Shown here piece by piece: positions 52,516-63,023 of a stretch of 64,000 nt of DNA; position 1 is the stretch's first letter; every line of letters starts with the position of its first letter. The translations under genes were made by a program, and so were the position numbers. The notes below the pieces were generated by a model that was not told the origin of the DNA, searched no databases, and saw only the letters and a list, made by a program, of their open reading frames with translations. The stretch spans positions 335,578-399,577 of the forward strand of contig NZ_QJJZ01000002.1 in assembly GCF_003201775.1 (NCBI RefSeq). Direction: 5' to 3'. The stretch is from Arenibacter sp. ARW7G5Y1 (GTDB lineage: Bacteria; Bacteroidota; Bacteroidia; Flavobacteriales; Flavobacteriaceae).

Positions 52516-53091
52516 ATTACCGTTAACATTATAGGATTAAATCAGGTAAGCCAAGGGCGCAGTTCTTTAATGTAACTATGCGGTCTCGGTTTTGCGCTAT
52601 CCTTGCTACAGGGATTGGATCCTTTTTATTTTTTCCAATTTAGGGATTTTTAGTCAATAATATGCAAAGAGGTTGGACAGGAGCGGTGTTTGGCCAGCCA
52701 ATTTAAGGGAAGGCACGAGCCAGTGGGGAATTTTATTTGTTTTCTTTAAAGTGGTACAATTTAAAACGGGATGGCTGGCACTGATGCATTAAAGAAAGCC
52801 TGTAAAGCGGTTTAAATAAGCTGGATTTTCTAAAAATTAGGACTTGTACAACGGCTGCCCGTGTTGGTTTTGTTGAAAGCTGGTTTGCAAAGGCCTCCAA
52901 AAATATCCGGTTACTTGCTGACCTAAAAAGAGAAACTGCCTTAAAAGGGAGTTATAGAAGTTTGTTTTTTTTATAATTTATTTGCTTGTGCAACGGTTAC
53001 GTTCGTTTTATGGGACTTTAAAAAACTAGAATTTAACGTCTCACCAAACGCAGTTTCTTTTAACGAGGTGATGTACTTCATTTATTTGAAC
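52516..53091. other. Gene-free interval with an attC-like scrap
   Basis: No gene is supportable. Near 52984-53005, CTTGTGCAACGGTTACGTTCG is, on the minus strand, CGAACGTAACCGTTGCACAAG, almost the left part of attC site 4 (4363-4394) with a short deletion. It suggests that cassette-type DNA once lay here as well. Confidence 0.45.
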
Positions 53092-55821
53092 TCACTTTTC
53101 TGATACAACATAATGCTTCTTTCCATAACCGACGCGCCCGTCCCTTGAAATAGCCTCTACAACAATTATATAGTCGCCCGGAACGTCTCCATTATAAAAA
53201 CGAGCCGATGCGCTTCCTGACTTATCAGTGCTCAGATGGGGTTGCCAGTGGATAAGTGCCCTAAGATCCGGCTTTTGTTCTTTGGTGGGAATCGGACTGT
53301 CGTATTTTGGGGTGTAGAATTCCATGACCGGGGAAAAGACCTCGACAGACGTATTAAAGGTGCCAGGTGTCGGCCTTATGGAAGTATTGATACCTAAACC
53401 GCCTTTGGTAACCACAGAAATGATATGTCCAAGAGATGGCGTATTCATGGGACTTACCTCTGGAAAAACACTCTGGTACAAGCTCCTAAAGGAACTGGCG
53501 TACTGGATAAGTTCTACCCGCTCTATAATTTCGGGGGACATATTGGACACCTGACCATATTGGTGTTTGTCAAGCGGTTTACCGTCGACGATCAATAAAG
53601 TCCCCTCCTTTTTTGGATTTCCCGGTACGATACCGCGTCCGGATTGATATCTTACGGCTCCATACTGTCCCGCTCTGACATGCGCAAGCATAAACCCGTC
53701 GCTATATTTTTCAATAAATACCTGATCTCCGTAATTGAAAAGAAGGATACTGTATAGCCCATAGGACCATTTTTTCTCCTTTGCCCTTAAATCATCTCCA
53801 TTGACGATCCCATCTGGTTCTCCGTATTTGTCGTAAAGTTTTTTGCGCTCGGGACTTAAGAGGTTGTCGGTAACAATCACCTCGTCCAGTTGCGTAACCC
53901 CATAGAGGGAATCTAATATGGCTTCTGTTCGGACACGTTCCATTCCCGCCACGGCCACACTTCTGATCAGGGTATCCAGTTGACGAAAGGCCGGCCTACG
54001 ATCATAGGTTACTTTTGGAGGCTTTGGGTTATTCAAATTGATCCTATAATCAAGTTTATTCCCCTTTTTTCCATCATCTACCGTAAGTAGGACCCGCATG
54101 GGTGGGCCATAGGTATCCTCCATCATGAACCTGAAGTTACCCAGACTATCGGTGGTTCCTGAGTAGAAGACCGGTGACTTTGATAAGGAAGATAAGGTAA
54201 GCCCCACGCCTTCCTTAGAGAGTTTGCTCCTTCCGGGGGCCTGTACCGAGCCCCTGACCTCGAGGCGAGACTGAGGCCAATAAAGGGTCTTCTCGATGCG
54301 TTTTGCAGGATATTTGTAACGGCGCCAGCCCTGGGAGAGCATAAGGGCGTCGAGGTCCTGGGCACGTCCGGTATTCTGGGAATTAAAGTAATAATCGGGA
54401 TCCTCGATCGTTCCCCGCAGTTCCGAACTTAAAAGAAAGTAGGATTTAATGTTCCCAAACGTATGCTGGCCCTGTACTGAATTGATGGCCAAAACGGACA
54501 ATTCTACGGGGCCCTGAACGGAATCTTGTCCCGTGATAAGGATATCCAATTGGGTAGGTTGGCGCCGTGCATACGTTTCCCTGTCCGTAGCCAGGTCCAC
54601 CTTCAAATGGTCTTCGGTCTTTTCATTGAAGAACAGCCGCTCCGCAACGGTATTTTTGTTCTGGTCCATCAGGGTAAAGACGAGTATGCCCTCTGGCAAT
54701 GCCTCCGATAAAAGGCTCTTGGACAGATATCCCTCTCGCAACGGACCCTCTATCATAATAAGATCCTGCCCCCGGCAAGAGACCTTGATATACACATTGC
54801 CGGAAAGGACATTTGAGTATACCCCCGCCCAAATATTTTTGCCAGTTCGTTGAACAGAGATAATACTTCCATTGGATGCCGATTTGGGCAAAGGGAATTT
54901 TACGATGGTTTTCGGTCCGTTCGTGGAACGAATTTCGGCATGGTAGGTACGGGAACTTTCGGCGTAAATTGAAAAATAGCCCATTCCCAAACGGTTTGAC
55001 ACAAAATCAATGATATGTTTCCCCCTGTCGTCGAAAACGGTTCCCTGGACCCTGCTTCCCTTGCCGTCGATGCCTATGGCCTTGTACGCTATCTTGTTGC
55101 TGTACCCCTCAATTAACGTACCGCTTTCAGGAAAGAATTGCAGGTCTACCTCGTTTTGATCCAGGACGACCGTTTCGGATAGCCCCTCTACTGTCACGGT
55201 CACCCAGCTAGGGTCTTCCAGCATCTCGTATTCAAATGCATAAGCTCCATGGCCATTTCTTTTTATAAGCAGGGTGTCGCTCCCCTTATCTCTTTCTATG
55301 GCGACCTGTACCTGCTTGGCCCCGGTCGATTCTATGGCGTCTGACCTAACCTTAGCGCTCAAAAGGAACCGCCCGTCACCTACTTTCTCCAGTTTTAGGG
55401 AATCCAATAATTTCGGGTTGTTTGAGGGCCAAGGAGCTACAATGTCCACGTAGCGCTTATAAATGAAATCATCCCCAAAGTTTCTGTTCCATTGGGTATA
55501 GGCCTGTACCAGATAGCGGCCCTCCGGCAAGCCCTTTTCGGGTTCAAAAGACCCCCTCCCTACCCCTTTGGACAACTTGACCAATTTACGCGACACGATT
55601 TTCCCGTCTGGACCAATCAATTCAACATGAAGTACACCGCTAATTTCCGTGAAACGGTGGGAAATTGCATCGGTTACGATGGCCTTGAACCAGATAGTTT
55701 GGTCGGTAGCGAACACTTCGGAGGCAAGCTGCAAATAGATCTTTTCGGGCGACCACCTATCTTGTGAAAAAACGGAGGTTGAAATCGACAATAATAGCAG
55801 AATGATAAACTTTCTTGACAT
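53092..55821 (-). CDS. MG2-domain/TonB-plug-type surface protein
   Basis: I take the ATG at 55821, which begins a signal peptide (MSRKFIILLLLSISTSVFSQ), giving 909 residues. The next part is a macroglobulin-like MG2 region (KIYLQLASEVFATDQTIWFKAIVTD, GLPEGRYLVQAYTQWNRNFGDDFIYKR). Further on, ELDEVIVTD-like QLDEVIVTDNLLSP and GTLLIVDGKPLDKHQYGQVSNMSPEIIERVELIQYA form a TonB-dependent-receptor plug without a barrel. The C-terminus has a beta-sandwich (SASARFYNGDVPGDYIIVVEAISRDGRVGYGKKHYVV). This architecture is widespread in Bacteroidota and lacks a proven function. Confidence 0.8.
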   Translation of the reverse strand: MSRKFIILLLLSISTSVFSQDRWSPEKIYLQLASEVFATDQTIWFKAIVTDAISHRFTEISGVLHVELIGPDGKIVSRKLVKLSKGVGRGSFEPEKGLPEGRYLVQAYTQWNRNFGDDFIYKRYVDIVAPWPSNNPKLLDSLKLEKVGDGRFLLSAKVRSDAIESTGAKQVQVAIERDKGSDTLLIKRNGHGAYAFEYEMLEDPSWVTVTVEGLSETVVLDQNEVDLQFFPESGTLIEGYSNKIAYKAIGIDGKGSRVQGTVFDDRGKHIIDFVSNRLGMGYFSIYAESSRTYHAEIRSTNGPKTIVKFPLPKSASNGSIISVQRTGKNIWAGVYSNVLSGNVYIKVSCRGQDLIMIEGPLREGYLSKSLLSEALPEGILVFTLMDQNKNTVAERLFFNEKTEDHLKVDLATDRETYARRQPTQLDILITGQDSVQGPVELSVLAINSVQGQHTFGNIKSYFLLSSELRGTIEDPDYYFNSQNTGRAQDLDALMLSQGWRRYKYPAKRIEKTLYWPQSRLEVRGSVQAPGRSKLSKEGVGLTLSSLSKSPVFYSGTTDSLGNFRFMMEDTYGPPMRVLLTVDDGKKGNKLDYRINLNNPKPPKVTYDRRPAFRQLDTLIRSVAVAGMERVRTEAILDSLYGVTQLDEVIVTDNLLSPERKKLYDKYGEPDGIVNGDDLRAKEKKWSYGLYSILLFNYGDQVFIEKYSDGFMLAHVRAGQYGAVRYQSGRGIVPGNPKKEGTLLIVDGKPLDKHQYGQVSNMSPEIIERVELIQYASSFRSLYQSVFPEVSPMNTPSLGHIISVVTKGGLGINTSIRPTPGTFNTSVEVFSPVMEFYTPKYDSPIPTKEQKPDLRALIHWQPHLSTDKSGSASARFYNGDVPGDYIIVVEAISRDGRVGYGKKHYVVSEK

Positions 55822-56010
55822 TTTTATTTCGAATAGTAAACTTCTAACCAAACGCACACTTTAATATCTAGATATCTAGAGTTTGTACTTAAGTTAGTCA
55901 TTTGAATTTATTTAAAATGAAATACCATCCTATTGGAAGGTATTAATGCTTTAAAAAATTTACTCTTTAAACATTAGCGACCTAAATACTTAAAGAAGAG
56001 AAAGCTTGTT

Positions 56011-56907
56011 TTATATTTTGAATATTACTTTTCCGATAATATTCTTTTGGGCAACAGGGCCAAATGACCTAGAGTCAATAGACTTGTTTCTGTTGTCCCC
56101 AATCATAAAATAGTAATCGTTTTTGAAAATATAAAATTCACTTTCTTTATTATCATAATAAAAAGAACATTCTTCTCCAATTTCACCCCCTTCTTCCCAT
56201 TCCATAATATCACGATAATCCTTTATTTTGTTTGACTCAAAGCTAATCTTTAATCCTTTGTAGGGAATTACAAATTTATCCATGTTGTTTTCCGAATAGG
56301 GTGGGAATTGAATCATTGAGTTATTATGTTTGGCGTCTGGCTCGATTGCCCCGATCGAATCGACGCTTTTACAACCCATAAGCAATTTTTCCTGGTTCAA
56401 ATCAAGATTGATTATAACGTAACCGGAATATTTCTGTATAATACTGCTTGAGTCCTTATTCATACACTCTTTTAAGTCATTAAAATTTCGGTACCAAACC
56501 TTTCGAAAATGACACGAGGTACGGGGAGGGTGTGCGTATCGCCCATTAATAAAAATATCCGTGTCTTTTATTTCAATTATGTCACCTGGCAGACCAACAC
56601 ATCTCTTCACGTATATCGTTGATTCTTTACCTACGCTGAAGACTAAAAGATCGTTTATTTTTGGTTTTTGCTTAAATTTCAGCTCTTTTAAGATTTTTGC
56701 TAGGGGGCTGCCGTAAAAAATCTTGCTAACAATTATAAAATCGTTTTTTTGTAAGGTGTTCTCCATCGAAGAACATGGTATATGGAAAACATCAAAAAAA
56801 AATAACCTTAAAACAATCGTACTCAAAAAAAACCAAAATAAGACATTTAATAGCTTAAGAAAAAAAAAGCGAGCTATCTTTAGTCGTAAATTCAAACGCT
56901 TTTCCAT
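56011..56907 (-). CDS. lepB: Signal peptidase I
   Basis: From ATG at 56907 the protein has 298 residues. One membrane anchor (FFLKLLNVLFWFFLSTIVLRLFFFDVF) is followed by the catalytic Ser in PCSSMENTL and the Lys in YVKRCVGLPGD, then GDNRNKSIDSRSFGPVAQKNIIGKVIF. The Ser-Lys dyad is intact. An insertion of about 110 residues between the catalytic Lys and the last motif is larger than usual. It is a second-type, cluster-specific signal peptidase rather than a housekeeping one, probably cleaving precursors made by this cluster. Confidence 0.87.
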   Translation of the reverse strand: MEKRLNLRLKIARFFFLKLLNVLFWFFLSTIVLRLFFFDVFHIPCSSMENTLQKNDFIIVSKIFYGSPLAKILKELKFKQKPKINDLLVFSVGKESTIYVKRCVGLPGDIIEIKDTDIFINGRYAHPPRTSCHFRKVWYRNFNDLKECMNKDSSSIIQKYSGYVIINLDLNQEKLLMGCKSVDSIGAIEPDAKHNNSMIQFPPYSENNMDKFVIPYKGLKISFESNKIKDYRDIMEWEEGGEIGEECSFYYDNKESEFYIFKNDYYFMIGDNRNKSIDSRSFGPVAQKNIIGKVIFKI

Positions 56908-56979
56908 AATTACAGTTATAATGATTTCATTTTTAATTGATTGTGCCTGCCGCAACCATAAACAACAGGTATTGTCGAA

Positions 56980-58884
56980 TCAATCAACATAGTTCACACC
57001 TTGAAGTTTTAGAAAATTTTTTGCTCCATTTATTATTTCAAACGTTGTCTCGGAAGGAACTGTAACCTTTAAATTCAATATTCTATTAGCAACATTCACA
57101 GCATTTTCCATTTGATTGTTGTCGGAATACATTTTAAGCAATAAGTAATGGCTCCTAAAACTTCCTGGAACCATATTAATGGAACGTTGATAACATATTT
57201 CAGCATTTTTGTAATCTTCTATTTCCTTATAGCAATTCCCCAACACATTTTCTATTACGGAATTATTAGAATAATTCTTGGCATTGCTCAATATATTAAT
57301 GGCAGCATATGTATCCTTTGCACTATATAAAGCCAGACCATAGTCGGTAAGGAACTTCCCGTCGGTATCAAAAAACGGGTATATTAACCTGTAACCCTTA
57401 ACTGCCAAATTAAAATCTTTATCCAAATAATTTTCGTGGGAATTATTCCAAACATAATAAGCTTTTGCTAGTTTCAGTGTCTTATAAAACAGTAAGCAAG
57501 AGATAGATAGACTAATCAATAGTATGTAAAATGATCTTGATTTTGATTTATTTTGGGGTTTAAAACGGTTGCAAAAGGAACTAGCCTGGTTTGCAGATAA
57601 AATTGCCACGTAAAGGATTAACACCAATTTAATAGGCAGAATTTTAGAAGGATACGAGAATAGTGAGAAGATAATTATCGACAAAATTCCGGCCATTGCC
57701 ATCTCGTACAATGGTTCATTTTCTTTTAAAGTCCCTCTTCTAATAATTAAAAAATATAGCACTAGCAACAAAATTGACAATCCTAATATTCCATTTTCTA
57801 CGGAAAACTGTAATGGTTCGTTAAAGGCATAAGCTGTATTCCCTGCCCTTAGCGCCATTTTTATGTTATTGTGTTTTTCAAAATATTCTGACTGATAAAG
57901 CATATAGTTACTATGGAACCTGTCATAGCCAAAACCCATAACAGGCCTATCTTTCAACATTTCCACAGTAGTTTTCAATATCAACAACCTCCCTTCAGTT
58001 GACCCTTTTTTAAAATTATATATAAAAATAATGGAAGTAATCATGCAACATATTGCCCCCAAAACCAACAAAACCTTTACAACCCTTTTCTTTGTGTTTT
58101 TTTCAAAAAAGGACTGAATATTCTTGCGATAGATATATCCTACAGTAAAGAAAATAACAATAAAGGCGGCTCTCGATCTTAATGCAGGAATTATTGTCAC
58201 ACACCCAATAATGTTTAAAACAACAGCAAAGTGAACGATTGCTTTTCGTATATTAATATATTTTTTCCCATCTTCAATTAGGAAATTACCATTCTTTAAG
58301 AACTGTAGGCCAATTGGAAAAACGGCTACCAAGTAACCACTGTAGGGGCCACTGTTAAAAAAACCACCTGTTACCTTTAAAACCGAACTGTTAGATTCTA
58401 TCAAGCCGTATAATTGTAACCATCCTATAATGATTTGGATATTGGCACCGATAATGGCCGCAATAAGTAGCCAAGAATGATGTTTAGGTGTAAGCGATTT
58501 TATCACAAAATACAATGCCAGCAACCCCAGCAATTCGTAGAACCTTATTGAAAAACCGTAAGTGGGTTGAAAAAAATATCTATTGAACGTTATATAAACC
58601 ACGAGTAGAAGAATTGAAATATCTATCCGGCCAATAGAAAAGGATTCATCAGAAACTTTCAGCTTTCCCAAAAATAAGCAGACGATTAATAGGGTTGCGA
58701 GTAAGAATATAATAAATTTTCCGGTCACTGGGGAGCGTCGAAATGGCAAGAAATCAATCGATGGCAAAAATACGTATAGAGAGAATAACAACAGCACTAT
58801 CAATAAGTTAATACTATGTTCTAATCTTAATATTCTAATTTTGGTACAATCTATCTTAAGTGTCATTTCAATGTCCTTTTGCAA
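56980..58884 (-). CDS. O-antigen ligase/polymerase-like membrane protein with TPR tail
   Basis: A 634-residue protein with about ten to twelve helices and a periplasmic loop carrying RPVMGFGYDRFHSNYMLYQSEYFEKHNNIKMALRAGNTAYAFNEPLQFSVENGILGL, the pattern of the Wzy_C/O-antigen ligase superfamily. The C-terminal 170 residues read as TPR-like helices (AEICYQRSINMVPGSFRSHYLLLKMY). It may transfer glycan onto a peptide or lipid carrier. The start at 58884 may be 18 bases early (next Met at 58866). It shares the cluster with the signal peptidase gene, 24 bases away. Confidence 0.82.
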   Translation of the reverse strand: MQKDIEMTLKIDCTKIRILRLEHSINLLIVLLLFSLYVFLPSIDFLPFRRSPVTGKFIIFLLATLLIVCLFLGKLKVSDESFSIGRIDISILLLVVYITFNRYFFQPTYGFSIRFYELLGLLALYFVIKSLTPKHHSWLLIAAIIGANIQIIIGWLQLYGLIESNSSVLKVTGGFFNSGPYSGYLVAVFPIGLQFLKNGNFLIEDGKKYINIRKAIVHFAVVLNIIGCVTIIPALRSRAAFIVIFFTVGYIYRKNIQSFFEKNTKKRVVKVLLVLGAICCMITSIIFIYNFKKGSTEGRLLILKTTVEMLKDRPVMGFGYDRFHSNYMLYQSEYFEKHNNIKMALRAGNTAYAFNEPLQFSVENGILGLSILLLVLYFLIIRRGTLKENEPLYEMAMAGILSIIIFSLFSYPSKILPIKLVLILYVAILSANQASSFCNRFKPQNKSKSRSFYILLISLSISCLLFYKTLKLAKAYYVWNNSHENYLDKDFNLAVKGYRLIYPFFDTDGKFLTDYGLALYSAKDTYAAINILSNAKNYSNNSVIENVLGNCYKEIEDYKNAEICYQRSINMVPGSFRSHYLLLKMYSDNNQMENAVNVANRILNLKVTVPSETTFEIINGAKNFLKLQGVNYVD

Positions 58885-59024
58885 AATAACTTTCAGGATT
58901 CAAGGGGCTAAGGCTTTTTCAAATTTTATAGAAAGTGAGTATTACAATAATCGGAAATTATCCACATCTCCATATAGTCCATGTAAAATGAAAAAAATAT
59001 TCACAAACTCCGAAACCTGTTAAA

Positions 59025-61241
59025 CTAACGTTCGTTTACGAATATTTGCTTACCGTCCCTATAAACAAAGGGTAATTCTTCCTTACCGTGGTCCTTGTTT
59101 CTTAACCAGTATATCGTATTCTCGGGTACATTCTCAAATTTTAAAAAGTTATACTCTGCAATTTTGGAGCCTCCACTTTTCCATCTCTTATCGTAATATA
59201 AAAGCTCGTAATTATCCCCAATCACTATTCCATTGTTGGCATTTCTGGGGGCAAACCTTACTTGTGAAATGTGCTGAGGGCTTCCAAAATCGATACCTAT
59301 GGAAAAAGTTGTAACGTATGTTTCTAGGTTGCCATCCAAGGCCCGCTCTACATCTTGGCTTGAAGGTAAAAGGTTACCATTCAATTTTGTATAAAGACCA
59401 ACATCCACGTTTCTTAATTTTTCCTCAGACAAGATAGAAGGTTCCGACCCTTTGACAATATTCATGTTTTGATTTACTGAAGAGAACACCTCAAAAGTTG
59501 CAATATTAAGCGGTTTACCATTATTAATACACCTCACATACCTAAATTTCTTTTTTGTCGAAATAGGTAAGGCTTTCACTGAAAAATCCAAAATGTCTGA
59601 TGAGCCAATGGAATAGAGGTCTATTGCATCCGAAAAATCCGCGCTGTTGGCCCCTTGTATTTTGGAGCCAATCATATCCTTCATGAACTCAATTAAATGG
59701 TATTTCAAGGGAAATTTACGAGTAAGTCGTAAGGTAATCGGATTGTTGTTGGGAGCTATTTCCATAACCTTTCTGTCGAAATCGATATGTAATGGGTTGG
59801 AGATTGGAATGAACCCATTGGAATCATAGATACCAACAATATAAGTTGCATTTACAGGAACTTTTTCAAAATTGATTTTTTTACGGTCATAATCAATCTC
59901 TCCCCAGGCAATGGGCTTCCAGCCTCTAGGGCTAAATATCGCCAAATAGCCCAATTTTCTATTGGTACTATCCTTCTTAAACTTGTAGGGAACTGAAAAG
60001 GTGGTAACCTTGTGGTATTCCTCGGTTACATCCTTCATATATGGGTTTTTGAATGTATTCGGGACGTATTCATTAATGCTGGCCAATGTTCTTGGGCACC
60101 TCTGTTTGACATACATATTTCTGTACATTTTGGATAATTCGTTTTGATGCCTGTAATCACCTAACTGTTGCCATTTAGGGGAATAATGGTGATAAATTCC
60201 TGAAGTATCCCGTACCGATACCCCATAATGTATTTTGTCCCTGTTAAAGTAACCCGAAGTATAGTCCAAATAAGCGGGAACGCCACATGCGTTTAATACC
60301 CTTACTGTCCATTCGGAATGTCGGTCGCAATCGAACTTATAAAACTGTAAAATATCGTAAAACCCTAAATTTCCGATTTTATGGCCATTGTCCTCGAAAA
60401 CATCGAGACAATAGGTGGCAAAATTTAAGCGTCTCACGGTATTAGCAAGGTTTAAAGAATCATTAGAATGAACAATACCGTAAAAATAATTATTAATATA
60501 ACTGGAATATGTATCCACAGATTCATTCATGCTCCTATATGTCAACAAGGTGTTCTTGAACTCGTTATAACTCAAATCCCTTGCAAAAGGGGACTTCTTC
60601 CAACAGGAAAACGCATTATCAATATGGTCAATCAACCAGTTGCAGGAGATATTTTTCAAATCGGGATAAATTCCGTTGGTTTGATTTTCCGTTTGGATAT
60701 TGAATAGCAATTCCTTGCCAATACTATCTACAAAGTGCTCAAAATGTACAACTTTTTTTCTATGGAATTTTACGTCAACAGTATCAGGGTAAGTTCTTTT
60801 TATCAGGGAATCTACAAAGCCCTTTGTCGGAGCGAAATCCTTTGTGTCTAGAATATTATGAAGATAATCTGCAAACCGGAAAAGTGAAGTATCTGCCTCA
60901 TGAAAGAAGATTACTTTGGTAAGCGAGTCAATTTTTTTAAATGATTCTTTTACTAAATCTGGGTAGGACTCAATCCTTTTTGATGAAAAATGACCCTTCA
61001 TATTAGATATAAGAAAACAGGCCGCCCTATATTTTAAACTGTCTTGTGGATACTTTTTATAATGATCTAGCACTTTAATCAATTCCATTTTATTTTCCCC
61101 CGCTTTTTCTAAAGAGGAAAGCACACCTTTCGGATATGGATATCTTCTTAAATCCACACAATTATAGAATAGGAGAAGAAAAAATACCAATATTTGTAGA
61201 TTTACCAAAAGAACAAATAATCTTTTACTCATTGGAAACAA
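59025..61241 (-). CDS. Transglutaminase-like protein with C-terminal lectin-type domain
   Basis: A 738-residue protein with an N-terminal membrane/lipoprotein-type segment (LFVLLVNLQILVFFLLLFYNC). The transglutaminase-like core is at about residues 295-350: FYKFDCDRHSEWTVRVLNACGVPAYLDYTSGYF, with the catalytic Cys, then HYGVSV with the His. The C-terminal part (residues 600-735) resembles a discoidin or F5/8-type domain (GNLETYVTTFSIGIDFGSPQHISQVRFAPRN). It is probably exposed outside the cytoplasm. Cross-linking or peptide-bond activity is possible. It lies between the DUF1573 and ligase genes. Confidence 0.78.
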   Translation of the reverse strand: MFPMSKRLFVLLVNLQILVFFLLLFYNCVDLRRYPYPKGVLSSLEKAGENKMELIKVLDHYKKYPQDSLKYRAACFLISNMKGHFSSKRIESYPDLVKESFKKIDSLTKVIFFHEADTSLFRFADYLHNILDTKDFAPTKGFVDSLIKRTYPDTVDVKFHRKKVVHFEHFVDSIGKELLFNIQTENQTNGIYPDLKNISCNWLIDHIDNAFSCWKKSPFARDLSYNEFKNTLLTYRSMNESVDTYSSYINNYFYGIVHSNDSLNLANTVRRLNFATYCLDVFEDNGHKIGNLGFYDILQFYKFDCDRHSEWTVRVLNACGVPAYLDYTSGYFNRDKIHYGVSVRDTSGIYHHYSPKWQQLGDYRHQNELSKMYRNMYVKQRCPRTLASINEYVPNTFKNPYMKDVTEEYHKVTTFSVPYKFKKDSTNRKLGYLAIFSPRGWKPIAWGEIDYDRKKINFEKVPVNATYIVGIYDSNGFIPISNPLHIDFDRKVMEIAPNNNPITLRLTRKFPLKYHLIEFMKDMIGSKIQGANSADFSDAIDLYSIGSSDILDFSVKALPISTKKKFRYVRCINNGKPLNIATFEVFSSVNQNMNIVKGSEPSILSEEKLRNVDVGLYTKLNGNLLPSSQDVERALDGNLETYVTTFSIGIDFGSPQHISQVRFAPRNANNGIVIGDNYELLYYDKRWKSGGSKIAEYNFLKFENVPENTIYWLRNKDHGKEELPFVYRDGKQIFVNER

Positions 61242-61331
61242 AATAGAATATGAAGTGGAATAGCCCTTATGCTTAATAAATGTAACAAGCCAACAATCAT
61301 TGGTTCTATAGTACTGTAAAGAGCCAAAGTT

Positions 61332-61772
61332 TCATTCCACCCTACCATAAAATGTCAATAAAAATGGGGATAATGGTGAATTACTGTTAACAGTCACTAC
61401 TTTGTTTACAAAACCTTTCATGTGTTCATCACTTACAAAGATGCCAATTATCGAATCAGTCTTTCCAACAGGTAAAGGGCTATCATTAAAATAAGCTACC
61501 GTACAGCCACAAGTAGCCTCTGCGTTATAAATTAAAAATGGGTGTTGCCCTACATTCTTATATTTAAAAACCCTTTTAATTGTATCGCCTATCTTAACGG
61601 AACCTATATTGATAGTAGTATTTGTAATAAACTCAATCTTAACACTATCGTTTTGCACATTCTTAAATTCCAAATTATATTCATTATTCTTGTCTTTGTG
61701 TTTTTGATTACATCCAGTCAATCCAATAAAAAGTAATATTGTCCATAGCAATATTTTGTATTCATTTTCCAT
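61332..61772 (-). CDS. DUF1573 lipoprotein
   Basis: A 146-residue lipoprotein (YKILLWTILLFIGLTGC). The DUF1573 Ig-like domain is clear: NIGSVKIGDTIKRVFKYKNVGQHPFLIYNAEATCGCTVAYFNDSPLPVGKTDSIIGIFVSD...VVTVNSNSPLSPFLLTFYG. The A-T-C-G-C-T motif is the family signature. It lies 34 bases downstream of the propeller gene and 90 upstream of the transglutaminase-like gene. Found next to propeller and signal-peptidase genes in other Bacteroidota; role unknown. Confidence 0.87.
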   Translation of the reverse strand: MENEYKILLWTILLFIGLTGCNQKHKDKNNEYNLEFKNVQNDSVKIEFITNTTINIGSVKIGDTIKRVFKYKNVGQHPFLIYNAEATCGCTVAYFNDSPLPVGKTDSIIGIFVSDEHMKGFVNKVVTVNSNSPLSPFLLTFYGRVE

Positions 61773-61806
61773 TTTCTAAAATAATTAAGTCACTAACTTT
61801 TACTGA

Positions 61807-63015
61807 CTAGTTTTCAGATAATACATATTTAATTAATTTGTTAGAGTCCATCATTCCATATAAATGTGTGAAATTTTCTCTGTCGATAGCTATTGTATTC
61901 ACTTTTCTGTCCAATTTAATTCTATTTACTGGATTCCCTTCCCAATCATAAACCAAGACAATATCGGATATATTGAAGTTTTCATCACTGTCGTTCAACA
62001 AAGGGCCACTGTAAAGGGCGAAGATATTTTTATCACTAACCGCAATATTGCGAAAGCCTTTTTTACTGTCCTTCCCTGCAACAATTTTCTTTGAATTTGG
62101 TCCTACAAGAAGATTAAAAGTAGGCAGATAGTATACTTTTTGATATTTTTTCTTTAAACGATAATTTTTGTCAACCGATATTATTTGAATTACTGCTCCT
62201 TTACCAGAAAAACAAGCAAATTCATGGAAGCTTCCTGGTCTATAGGCTACTCTATTATCCATTCTCATATTTAAATATTTGAAGTACAAAGAATCCTTTT
62301 CGCTTTGGGTTTTATTATTTTCATTTCCGGGTACTTCAATACCCGTTGTTAATTTGTTTGTATAGAGGTTCAAAACGCCAAAGGTTTTGTTATCCATATT
62401 TGAAGTTAAAAACTTACCGAATAGAATTGAATCGTTCAAGAAATAAGTATTCGAAAAAGTAATTTTTGTTGAATAAAAAATAGGTTTCGGCCTGTATTCA
62501 GATTTATTTAATAAACTGTCCCAATTATAGCGAAAGATTTTATGCGGAGAGTTTACCTGGGTAATACTAAAAACTGAATCATTGTTTGCGACACCATTTT
62601 CCATTGAAACTGCATTAATATTCATTTCGGATTCTCCATTGCCCGCAAAACCAAACTTCTCTACTAAACGGCCATCTTTTAAATTGACAATACTAAAACC
62701 CGCCTCACCTGTATTATCATTAAAAATGGCCAAGGTGTCATAAACTTCGAATTTACGGGGCCGAAATAGTATTGTGTCGCTTTGAAATCGGATTTCCTCA
62801 CCTACCAGTACAATCTCATTATCTTTAGAAAAATCGTTTAACGGATTATTGTAGTTGTTAGCACAACCCAACAGAACACACGTTGCTAGTATTTTTAAAC
62901 AGTATATATGTAGAGGCGGATGTATCTTATAAAATCCTTTATAAATATTCCTATAACATGTTCGTAAAATACGTATCATAAAAACAAAGCGCAACTTAAA
63001 ATAATTAATCATCAC
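61807..63015 (-). CDS. Six-bladed beta-propeller lipoprotein (BF3164-like)
   Basis: A 402-residue protein. A hydrophobic lipoprotein-type segment ends in LKILATCVLLGCANN. The mature part forms repeated blades, for example DTLAIFNDNTGEAGFSIVNLKDGRLVEKFGFAGNGESEMNINAVSMENG and IVLVYDWEGNPVNRIKLDRKVNTIAIDRENFTHLYGMMDSNKLIKY. This is the BF3164/TolB-like propeller type that in Bacteroidota sits upstream of DUF1573 genes, often after a tiny NVEALA-type peptide gene. No such peptide gene is visible here, because the upstream side is an IS30 relic. A later Met start would shorten the N-terminus. Confidence 0.82.
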   Translation of the reverse strand: MMINYFKLRFVFMIRILRTCYRNIYKGFYKIHPPLHIYCLKILATCVLLGCANNYNNPLNDFSKDNEIVLVGEEIRFQSDTILFRPRKFEVYDTLAIFNDNTGEAGFSIVNLKDGRLVEKFGFAGNGESEMNINAVSMENGVANNDSVFSITQVNSPHKIFRYNWDSLLNKSEYRPKPIFYSTKITFSNTYFLNDSILFGKFLTSNMDNKTFGVLNLYTNKLTTGIEVPGNENNKTQSEKDSLYFKYLNMRMDNRVAYRPGSFHEFACFSGKGAVIQIISVDKNYRLKKKYQKVYYLPTFNLLVGPNSKKIVAGKDSKKGFRNIAVSDKNIFALYSGPLLNDSDENFNISDIVLVYDWEGNPVNRIKLDRKVNTIAIDRENFTHLYGMMDSNKLIKYVLSEN

Positions 63016-63023
63016 AAGGTCGA

